Assembly: GCF_002161215.1 (NCBI RefSeq)
Contig: NZ_NFMB01000006.1
Location: forward strand, 62,001-126,000
Length of the DNA: 64,000 nt
Source of the DNA: Flavonifractor sp. An10
GTDB lineage: Bacteria; Bacillota; Clostridia; Oscillospirales; Oscillospiraceae
Reading direction: 5' to 3'
Shown here piece after piece: positions 16,596-22,827 of this stretch. Both the position numbers and the translations under genes were made by a program. The notes below the pieces were generated by a model. It worked only from the letters and a program-made list of their open reading frames with translations. It searched no databases and was not told the origin of the DNA. How positions within the stretch are numbered: the stretch's first letter is position 1; every line of letters begins with the position of its first letter.

Positions 16596-16951
16596 TACTG
16601 CTCCGGCCCCAGTTCCTGGATGGAGCGGAAGGTCAGGCGCAGGATGTGGATGGCCATATCCCGGTCTACCGGGGAGAGCTCCCGCAGGTGGCGCACCAGC
16701 CGGTCAAGGCCGGGATCCGCCGGCGTCTTGCCCCAGGCCAGCTCGTCCAGCCCCCGGTGGAACACCCGGCCCAGCTCCGCGAAGATGGACATGCTCATGC
16801 ACTTCTTTCCCTGCTCAATCTCGCTGACATACTGGGGGGTGATGTTCAGCTGTTCGGCCAGGGCCTCCCGGCTCATGTGCGCTGCCGTCCGCAGGTCGTA
16901 TACCCGCGCCCCCACATCCTTCATCATCTGCTTCTTTTCAAAATCCTCCAT
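16595..16951 (-). CDS. XRE-family helix-turn-helix regulator
   Basis: 118 residues with an N-terminal XRE/HTH_3 domain (about 12-70): the core MSREALAEQLNITPQYVSEIEQGKK is intact, with the recognition helix TPQYVSEIEQG. The C-terminal 45 residues are helical and may mediate dimerisation. Its TAA stop overlaps the ATG of the Spo0A-like regulator (TAATG), so the two regulators are coupled. The AT-rich upstream region contains a small palindrome (17009-17021) that could be its own operator. Confidence 0.88.
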   Translation of the reverse strand: MEDFEKKQMMKDVGARVYDLRTAAHMSREALAEQLNITPQYVSEIEQGKKCMSMSIFAELGRVFHRGLDELAWGKTPADPGLDRLVRHLRELSPVDRDMAIHILRLTFRSIQELGPEQ

Positions 16952-17008
16952 GGTGCCCTCCTCAATGGTTTAACTTTAGCTATAGATTGACACAACTTTG
17001 GATTTTTA

Positions 17009-17021
17009 CTATCAACGATAG
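17009..17021. promoter_or_regulatory. Possible operator palindrome upstream of the XRE gene
   Basis: CTATC-AAC-GATAG, in a locally AT-rich stretch 58 bases before the XRE start, with a second ACGAT direct repeat nearby (about 17036-17040). Position and symmetry suggest an autoregulatory site; no binding evidence. Confidence 0.35.
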
Positions 17022-17062
17022 ATGATATATTTGAAACGATAATTTCAAAACGGAAAAACAGC

Positions 17063-17322
17063 AGGCGCAGCGCCCCCGGGCGCTGCGCCTCAGCGTGTCG
17101 AAAAAGTCTCGCAGAGTTCGCGCCCGCAGGCGCGAAAAAATGGGAATCTGTTTTCTCCGGCGACATGTGCGTCGGAGAAAACACTTCTCAGGCCGCAAGT
17201 GTGGGATTTGTCCGCCTGAATCGGACAAATCCTGCGCGCGGCGGACTGCATCCTGCTCGAAAAAGTGGCAAAAGCCACTTTTTCGACAGTCTCAGGCGCA
17301 GCGCCCCCCGGGCGCTGCGCCT
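17063..17322 (+). repeat. Four-hairpin structured element, copy A, with flanking palindromes
   Basis: The element itself is 17091-17293. It contains CTCGCAGAGTT, hairpin I (17119-17134), hairpin II (17151-17181, 9 bp TTTTCTCCG/CGGAGAAAA, loop with GACATGTGCG), the linker CACTTCTCA, hairpin III (11 bp GGATTTGTCCG/CGGACAAATCC, 17204-17232) and hairpin IV (13 bp, 17257-17286). It is bracketed by two near-identical palindromes at 17063-17090 and 17294-17322 (AGGCGCAGCG...CGCTGCGCCT). Copy B at 50.5 kb is about 95 percent identical inside but has different flanking palindromes. The element occupies most of the 406-base gap between two minus-strand genes. Confidence 0.8.
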
Positions 17323-17357
17323 GCATTGCGCAAAGAGAAGTGCAAAGGGAATTTCGT

Positions 17358-18644
17358 CTATTCGGCGGAGGAGGTCTCCGCCGGGGCAGGGGTTTCGGAT
17401 TCAACTGCCGGGGTCTCGGTCTCCGCGGCGGGAGTCTCACTCTCCGCCGCGGGGGAGGCGGTGGCCTGGGCGGCCTGCTCGGCCTCCCGCTCTGCCTGCC
17501 AGGCCTGGGCCATCTCCGCCATGTTCACGTAGAAGGCGTGGGGATCCAGCGCCTCATAGGCGGGGGTGGTCTCCACCACCGCCTCGGCGATCCACTCCTC
17601 ATTGCGCTGGTTCATGGCGTAGTTGGGGTAGATGGAGGCCATGGAGTCCCGCAGCTGCTGCCGCTCCTCGTCGGTGAAGTCCTCCCGCATCAGGATGTGG
17701 TAGCCGTAGGAGGTCTCCACCGGGTCGCTGATCTCCCCCACGGCCAGGGCCTTGGCGGCGTTGACAAACTCGCTGACCAGGGCGCCGGTGCCGTCGGCCA
17801 GGTAGCCGTCGCCGTAGAAGGTGTACCCCTCCGGCATGTACAAATCGCCGTTCTCGTCCCGGCCGTCGTCGCTGCGCTGGTTCATCACCGCGTCAAACTC
17901 CGCGGCGGGGTCGGCGGCGGCGCGGATCTGGGCGAGGAGCTGGTTGGCCTCCTCCAGCACGGCGGCCTTCTGCTCGTCGGTGGCGGCGGAGCCGTCCTCG
18001 TTGGTGGGGAAGGCCAGCAGGATGTGCTTGGCCCTGGTGTAGCCGGCCTCTTCGATCATGGCGTCCAGATCGGCCTCACCGGCCTCAAACTCGCCCCGCT
18101 CCTCCAGGGCGGCCTGGAGATCCTGGGCCAGGTAGGCCACGCTGTTGAGCTTGCGGAAGGCCGCGTCGCTGATGCACTGCTGATCCAGGTACTCCTGGTA
18201 GGTCATGCCGTAGTAGGTGTCCAGGTTCTGGGTCAGGGTCTCCAGCTCGGTGTCCATGGCGTCCTCGTCCTCCTGGCTGAGGGTGATGCCCTCGGCGGCG
18301 GCATGGTTGGCCACGGTGGTGTAGAGAATGCTGGTGTTCAGGGCGTCCTCACGCAGGTACTCCGCCGTGGGGGTGCCGTTGATCTCCTCCTCCCAGGCGT
18401 TGTCGTCGGTCAGATAGCCGCTCTGCTTGGCGGCGGCCACGCTCTGGAGCAGCCAGAACAGGTACTCGTCGGCGGTGACCTCGGTGCCGTCCACGGTGAA
18501 GAGCACCGTGTCCCGGGAGATGCCGGCGGCCTGGTAGGCGATGTCGTCGGGATCGGCCTGGGGCGCCTCGGGGGCGCAGGCGGACAGCCCCGCCAGCAGC
18601 ACCGCGCCGCACACTCCGGCGCACAAGAGACGGTTCAGTTTCAT
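17358..18644 (-). CDS. PrsA-like peptidyl-prolyl isomerase/foldase lipoprotein
   Basis: 428 residues. A lipoprotein signal (MKLNRLLCAGVCGAVLLAG, lipobox LSAC ending at about residue 23) is followed by a SurA/PrsA N-terminal helical domain and a parvulin-type rotamase domain at about 205-330, visible as TRAKHILLAFPTNE near its start and GEISDPVETSYGYHILMRED near its end. The last 45 residues are a Thr/Glu/Ala/Pro-rich low-complexity tail built on SETPAAE/TETPAVE units. It should act outside the membrane in folding exported proteins. It is a single-gene unit with the four-hairpin element A just past its stop. Confidence 0.85.
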   Translation of the reverse strand: MKLNRLLCAGVCGAVLLAGLSACAPEAPQADPDDIAYQAAGISRDTVLFTVDGTEVTADEYLFWLLQSVAAAKQSGYLTDDNAWEEEINGTPTAEYLREDALNTSILYTTVANHAAAEGITLSQEDEDAMDTELETLTQNLDTYYGMTYQEYLDQQCISDAAFRKLNSVAYLAQDLQAALEERGEFEAGEADLDAMIEEAGYTRAKHILLAFPTNEDGSAATDEQKAAVLEEANQLLAQIRAAADPAAEFDAVMNQRSDDGRDENGDLYMPEGYTFYGDGYLADGTGALVSEFVNAAKALAVGEISDPVETSYGYHILMREDFTDEERQQLRDSMASIYPNYAMNQRNEEWIAEAVVETTPAYEALDPHAFYVNMAEMAQAWQAEREAEQAAQATASPAAESETPAAETETPAVESETPAPAETSSAE

Positions 18645-18762
18645 GGGTGGTAATCCTCCTTTATTGCCGGCGGCCCTTTCCGGGCGGCGCGGCCGGGATC
18701 AGTTTACACCATCCCGCCGCCGCAGACAACCCAAATTTTTCGACCGGGCCGGCGGGCAAGGC

Positions 18763-18798
18763 AAAAAGCCGCCCCCGGAGCACGGCTCCGGGGGCGGC
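18763..18798 (-). terminator. Rho-independent terminator of the flotillin gene
   Basis: Perfect 14 bp stem (18768-18781 with 18785-18798), 3 nt loop, followed on the minus strand by TTTTT. It is 13 bases past the flotillin stop. Confidence 0.9.
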
Positions 18799-18811
18799 TG
18801 TATGGGGTCGG

Positions 18812-20266
18812 TTACTGCTCCGCGGCCTCCGCGGGCGCCTCGGCGGCCCTGGGGGCCTCCGGGGCCTTGGGCGCCTCGGGCTGGGCGGGGGCGGCCTCGC
18901 CGGCCTTGCTGGTGCCCAGGAACTGGGGCAGCTGCATGCCCGCCATGTCGAACATCTCGTTCATGGGGGGGATGGATTTCATCAGGCCGGAGACAAAGCC
19001 CGCCGTGGCGGTCTTGCCGTCCCTGCCCTCGCCGCCGTCCCAGACGGTGACCTTGTCGATCTTGATGTTCTTGACCGCGTCCACCTGGATGCGCATCAGC
19101 TCCTCCATCTTGTCGGCCAGCATCAGGCGCACGGCGCTGTCGGCGTTGCCGCCGGCGGCGGAGACGATCTGCCGCAGGCCGTCGGCCTGCTTGAGCAGGA
19201 TCTCCTGGGCGCCCTGGGCCTCGGCCTGCATCTTGGCCAGGATGGCGTCCGCCTCGCCCCGGGCCTTCCGGCGGATCTGCTCGGCCTCGGCCTCGGCCTC
19301 CAGCTCCATGCGGCGCTTGTCGATCTCGGTGCGGACGATGACGTCGGCCTCCTGGGTGGCCTTCTCGCGCTGGGCGCGGGCCTCCTCGGCCTTCTGCTCG
19401 GCGGCGTAGGCCTCCTCCAGGGCCTGGGCGGCGGCGATCTTCTCGGCGGCGGTGGCGATGCGGGTGGCCTCGGCCTCCTTCTCCCGGCGCTGGGCGTTGG
19501 ACATGGCCACCTCCACCTTGGCGGCGTTCTCACCCTGGATGGCGGTGGCGTCGGCCTGGGCCACCTGGACGCGCTGATCCTTGCGGGCGTTGGCCTCGCC
19601 GATGGAGCCGTCGCGATCCCGCTCGGCCACGTTCTTCTTGGCGTCGTTGATGGCCTTGGCGGCGGCCTCCTTGCCCAGGGCGTCGATGTAGCCGCTCTCG
19701 TCGGAGATGTCGGTGACGTTGACGTTGATGAGCCGCAGGCCGATCTTCTTCAGCTCCCCCTCCACGTTGCGGGAGACGGCCTCCAGGAACTTGTCCCGGT
19801 CGGTGTTGATCTCCTCGATGTCCATGGTGGCGATGACCAGGCGCAGCTGGCCGAAGATGATGTCCTTGGCCAGCTCCTGGATCTCCTGGAGCTTCAGGCC
19901 CAGCAGGCGCTCGGCGGCGTTCTGCATCACGCCGGGCTCGGTGGACACGCCCACGGTGAACCGGCTGGGCACGTTGATGCGGATGTTCTGGCGGGACAGG
20001 GCGTTCTCCAGATCCACCGAGATGGACATGGGGGTCAGATCCAGGAACTCATAGGCCTGGATCACCGGCCAGATGAAGGCCGCGCCGCCGTGGATGCACT
20101 TGGCGCTGCGGGTGGAGCCGTCCTTGTTGCTGCCCACCTTACCGTAGATGACCATCACCCGGTCGGAGGGGCACTTCTTGTACCGCTTGATGATGAACAC
20201 CAGCAGGGAAAAGACGATGAGGACGATGACACAGACCAGAATCATGCCGAAGATACTGTCAAACAT
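18812..20266 (-). CDS. Flotillin-family (SPFH/band 7) membrane scaffold protein
   Basis: 484 residues from the ATG of MFDSIFGMILVC, which has AAAGGAGG 9 bases upstream; the longer open frame is spurious. One N-terminal span (about 7-27), SPFH domain (about 30-200), then a long Ala/Glu-rich coiled coil (about 200-370, for example EAYAAEQKAEEARAQREK) typical of flotillins, and an Ala/Pro/Glu tail. Flotillins organise membrane microdomains. It lies directly downstream of an NfeD-like gene (20 base gap), the standard NfeD-flotillin pairing, and ends in a strong terminator. Confidence 0.9.
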   Translation of the reverse strand: MFDSIFGMILVCVIVLIVFSLLVFIIKRYKKCPSDRVMVIYGKVGSNKDGSTRSAKCIHGGAAFIWPVIQAYEFLDLTPMSISVDLENALSRQNIRINVPSRFTVGVSTEPGVMQNAAERLLGLKLQEIQELAKDIIFGQLRLVIATMDIEEINTDRDKFLEAVSRNVEGELKKIGLRLINVNVTDISDESGYIDALGKEAAAKAINDAKKNVAERDRDGSIGEANARKDQRVQVAQADATAIQGENAAKVEVAMSNAQRREKEAEATRIATAAEKIAAAQALEEAYAAEQKAEEARAQREKATQEADVIVRTEIDKRRMELEAEAEAEQIRRKARGEADAILAKMQAEAQGAQEILLKQADGLRQIVSAAGGNADSAVRLMLADKMEELMRIQVDAVKNIKIDKVTVWDGGEGRDGKTATAGFVSGLMKSIPPMNEMFDMAGMQLPQFLGTSKAGEAAPAQPEAPKAPEAPRAAEAPAEAAEQ

Positions 20267-20286
20267 GAGCTTTCCTCCTTTGCTTT

Positions 20287-21009
20287 CTATTCTTCTTGCT
20301 TTTCTTGCTGCCCGGATGACGCGGGGGCGGGCTCCACCAGCAGGATGTCCCGGCCGGCCAGGCCGGTCACCCGGACGGCGCTGCCCGTGGGGATGGGCTG
20401 AGGGGAATCGGTGCGGGCGTCCAGCTCCCGCAGCTGCTCCTGCACCGTCACCATCACCTTGCCCTCCCCCGTCCGGGCGGGGGGCACGGTGAGGTACACC
20501 TGGCCGGCCAGGCCCACGGCGTTGCGCAGATCCAGGGTTCCGTCGTACTGGAGGCGCACCGCCTGGCGTACCGCCAGGGCGATGCCCACCATGCCGGCAA
20601 AGCCGATGGGCACGGCCAGAAAGACGGCCAGGAAGCCGGGCATCCCCACCTGGCACAGGCACAGGCCGCCCCACCCGAAGAGCACCAGGAAGGCCACCAC
20701 GCCCCGCACCGTGAACAGGTGCAGGCCGCTGTCGGGGCCGCCGGAGTGGTCGGGGGTCAGGTCGGAGCCGTCGCCGCCGGGGGGAGCGTCGTGGCCGCCC
20801 ACGTCGAAGTGGCTGTCCGCGTGGTCGAAGCCGTCGTGGTCAAGGCCGTCGTGGTCAAGGCCGCCGTCTCCCTCCCCGGCGCCGTCGCTGTCAAACACGC
20901 CGCCGGCGAAGAGCAGGACGGTCTGGATGATCAGCACCAGCGTGGCGGGGACGGCGATGTAGAGCAGAATGTGTTCCAGGGCAGTGAGGGACTGCCACCA
21001 GGCTGCCAT
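20287..21009 (-). CDS. NfeD-like membrane protein with His/Asp-rich linker
   Basis: 240 residues. N-terminal span (about 14-36), then a hydrophilic segment (about 38-90) with repeated DHDG units (GLDHDGLDHDGFDHAD) rich in His and Asp, two or three spans (about 97-155), and a C-terminal NfeD-type OB-fold domain (about 165-235) with VGLAGQVYLTVPP and TGSAVRVTGLAGRDILLVE. NfeD proteins partner with flotillin/SPFH proteins, and the flotillin gene follows immediately. The His/Asp-rich stretch is unusual and could bind divalent metal; this is inference. Confidence 0.82.
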   Translation of the reverse strand: MAAWWQSLTALEHILLYIAVPATLVLIIQTVLLFAGGVFDSDGAGEGDGGLDHDGLDHDGFDHADSHFDVGGHDAPPGGDGSDLTPDHSGGPDSGLHLFTVRGVVAFLVLFGWGGLCLCQVGMPGFLAVFLAVPIGFAGMVGIALAVRQAVRLQYDGTLDLRNAVGLAGQVYLTVPPARTGEGKVMVTVQEQLRELDARTDSPQPIPTGSAVRVTGLAGRDILLVEPAPASSGQQEKQEE

Positions 21010-21117
21010 GGACGCGCGCCTCCTTTCTCTCAGGCGAAAAATTCAGGGAACTTCAGGGATGTATCTGAAAACAGCGGCAGGGGCCGGAAAGCCGTCCCGC
21101 CGCTGGATCGGGACGCC

Positions 21118-21675
21118 TCAGGTCAGGGCGGACAGGAGGGCCTCCGCCTCCTGCTTGAGCCGGGCGGCCAGGTAGGCCGTCAGAATCACGTGCAGGCAGC
21201 GGGCCACCCGGTTCCGGGCGCCCGGAACCGGCTCCTGGTAGTCCTCCACCGCCGCGCGGCACCACTGCGCGGCCTCCTCCGGCCCGGTGGGGTTCTTCCG
21301 CTCCACCAGAACCACCAGGCGCACAAAATAGAGGTACAGCTGGGCGTCGTCGATCAGATCGTCCGACTCGTCGTCCAGCTCTCCGTTCACATAGGAGAGC
21401 AGGGTGCAGATCTTGTCCAGCTGCATGGAGTCCTTCAGCATGTTGATGAGGACAATGCGGCAGAACTGGCGGCGGGAATACCGCTTGCGCTCCGGCGGGG
21501 CCGCAAAGCCCCGGCGCACCCAGTTCTGGATCACATAGGGCTCCAGCCCCGTCAGGCTGGCCACCTGGGAGAGCATCAGCCCACCCGCCAAAAAGAGGGA
21601 GTTGAGCCGGGTCTCGGCCTCCTCCGGACGGCTCCAGTCCACCGGGATGGTGGTGCCGGGCAGCGTCTTGGCCAT
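21118..21675 (-). CDS. DUF1836-family regulator with MerR-like helix-turn-helix
   Basis: 185 residues from the ATG of MAKTLPGTTIPVD, chosen because AAAGGAG lies 8 bases upstream; another ATG 18 bases earlier lacks a site. Residues about 30-75 (LMLSQVASLTGLEPYVIQNWVRRGF, then ERKRYSRRQFCRI) resemble a MerR-type DNA-binding domain, and the rest is helical, as in DUF1836 proteins. Its promoter has consensus -35 and -10 hexamers with a 16 bp palindrome across the spacer and -35, suggesting autorepression. It appears monocistronic. Confidence 0.8.
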   Translation of the reverse strand: MAKTLPGTTIPVDWSRPEEAETRLNSLFLAGGLMLSQVASLTGLEPYVIQNWVRRGFAAPPERKRYSRRQFCRIVLINMLKDSMQLDKICTLLSYVNGELDDESDDLIDDAQLYLYFVRLVVLVERKNPTGPEEAAQWCRAAVEDYQEPVPGARNRVARCLHVILTAYLAARLKQEAEALLSALT

Positions 21676-21704
21676 ATCATCCACTCCTTTCATGCTGTGG
21701 CTTG

Positions 21705-21733
21705 ATTATACTAAACAATCATATGATTGTCAA
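21705..21733 (-). promoter_or_regulatory. Consensus promoter with built-in 16 bp operator
   Basis: On the minus strand TTGACA (21728-21733), exactly 17 bases, then TATAAT (21705-21710). The 16 bp perfect palindrome ACAATCATATGATTGT (21715-21730) covers the spacer and part of the -35. A repressor bound there would block polymerase; the downstream DUF1836 protein is the natural candidate. Confidence 0.85.
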
Positions 21734-21767
21734 TAGAGGTCAAGTAATTATTTTGTAAAATCGCGGA

Positions 21768-22045
21768 AGGTCACGACTCGGCGCGCCGCCCGGCTTCTTT
21801 CGGGGCGGATGAGGGGTTCCCGGATGCCCGCCCAGCCACCGCTATCCGTGGGGCGCGACGACTCGGCGCGCCGTCCGTAGGGGCGACCTGTGGTCGCCCG
21901 CCCCGAGCCGAGGGGGCGCCCGCCGCGTCGGAGGCGCCGGGGGCGCTTCCGATAGAAATCCAGCAAAGCCACCTTCAAAAAAGCGGCGCTCCACCGGGGG
22001 AGCACCGGTAAACGAGCGGCGCGTCAGGGATGCCGCGTCCTACGG
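21768..22045. repeat. Intergenic tile mosaic upstream of rpsO (no gene)
   Basis: No gene between the DUF1836 promoter and rpsO. Tiles seen: GTGGGGCGCGACGACTCGGC (about 21849-21868), a GTAGGGGCGACCTGTGGTCGCCC-type tile (about 21878-21900) and a GCGTCAGGGATGCCGCGTCC tile (about 22020-22039). A CGGAGGCGCCGGGGGCGCTTCCG hairpin-like segment near 21930 also occurs near 4298 beside the same AAATCCAGC text. The rpsO promoter follows. Confidence 0.68.
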
Positions 22046-22109
22046 TTGGATGGCGTGGTCGAAATCGCTGTTTTTGCCGGAAATTCCCCGCAATTTTGGG
22101 AATGACCCC

Positions 22110-22138
22110 TTTACAAGGGGAATAGAATATGGTAAACT
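22110..22138 (+). promoter_or_regulatory. rpsO promoter
   Basis: TTTACA (22110-22115), 17 bases, TAAACT (22133-22138) with TGG directly upstream of the -10 (extended -10). The predicted transcript start is about 100 bases before the rpsO ATG, leaving a leader with room for S15 autoregulation. Confidence 0.7.
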
Positions 22139-22247
22139 ACTACAGCCTGTGAACAGGCGACTCAACTTACCCCCGGCTTCGTCTCCTGGCTCTCACCGGC
22201 CGGTCACGCAGCCCCGGGCACATTGTATGAAAGGTGGAACCACAAGC

Positions 22248-22514
22248 ATGATTCGCAAGGACGAAAAGACGGCCGTCATTGAGGCCAACCGCACCCATCC
22301 CACTGACACAGGCTCTCCCGAGGTGCAGATTGCCATTCTCACCGCCCGCATCCAGGAGCTGACTGAGCACCTGAAGGTGCACATCCACGACAACCACAGC
22401 CGCCGCGGCCTGCTGAAGATGGTCGGTAAGCGCCGCAAGATGCTGGACTACCTGGCCAAGAAGGACGTGGAGCGTTACCGCGCCATCATCGCCAAGCTGG
22501 GCATCCGGAAGTAA
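22248..22514 (+). CDS. rpsO: 30S ribosomal protein S15
   Basis: 88 residues, the normal S15 length, from the ATG of [15 protein letters not shown]. The conserved core [19 protein letters not shown] (about 18-36), the 16S rRNA-binding [20 protein letters not shown] (about 46-65) and the end [15 protein letters not shown] are intact. A longer upstream frame to 22050 is not coding. S15 binds the central domain of 16S rRNA and often represses its own translation. pnp follows after 313 bases, the classic rpsO-pnp order. Confidence 0.97.
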   Translation: MIRKDEKTAVIEANRTHPTDTGSPEVQIAILTARIQELTEHLKVHIHDNHSRRGLLKMVGKRRKMLDYLAKKDVERYRAIIAKLGIRK

Positions 22515-22573
22515 GAAGAAGCGCGGAGGCGTGCGGAGCAGGACAACAGCGAAACACGCAGACGAAAAAACAG

Positions 22574-22599
22574 GTTGGCGGAACGCCAACGGCATTTTT
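22574..22599 (+). terminator. Terminator-like hairpin between rpsO and pnp
   Basis: GTTGGCG-GAA-CGCCAAC (22574-22590) followed by GGCATTTTT. It probably gives partial termination so that rpsO is made in excess over pnp. Confidence 0.6.
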
Positions 22600-22700
22600 C
22601 GCGGAGTGTTGAGCAGTTGTCCGTCGTGCAGCCGCCGCAGCGTGACAACAACGAATCAGGGGGTGGCGCGGGACACCGTGCCACCCCTTCTTCCCATCCG

Positions 22701-22781
22701 TCAGAGCGCGCCTTTTAGCAGTTGAACCTGGGCCCGGCGGGCCGGACGTGGGTTCAAATGCTAAAACGAGCACGGCTCTGA
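22701..22781 (+). promoter_or_regulatory. Long leader hairpin upstream of pnp
   Basis: An 81-base stem-loop: outer stem TCAGAGC/GCTCTGA (22701-22707 with 22775-22781), middle stem TTTTAGCA/TGCTAAAA (22713-22720 with 22759-22766), inner stem TTGAACC/GGTTCAA (22722-22728 with 22751-22757) and an apical GGCCC/GGGCC (22731-22743). It ends 46 bases before the pnp ATG. In enterobacteria a pnp leader stem cut by RNase III mediates PNPase autoregulation; this hairpin is in the same place, but equivalence is inference. Confidence 0.65.
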
Positions 22782-22827
22782 TGTGTGGGAGCGCCAAAAC
22801 CCAGGATAAAAAGGAGGAATCCCCCAC

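Noticed and set aside
17063-17322. CRISPR-like appearance of repeated palindromes
   Set aside because: There are only two flanking copies with one structured core between them, no series of equal spacers and no cas genes in the window.
22713-22766. tRNA-like text (GGTTCAAAT) upstream of pnp
   Set aside because: The matching strands form one long hairpin and there is no anticodon arm or acceptor/D-arm arrangement, so it is a leader stem rather than a tRNA.
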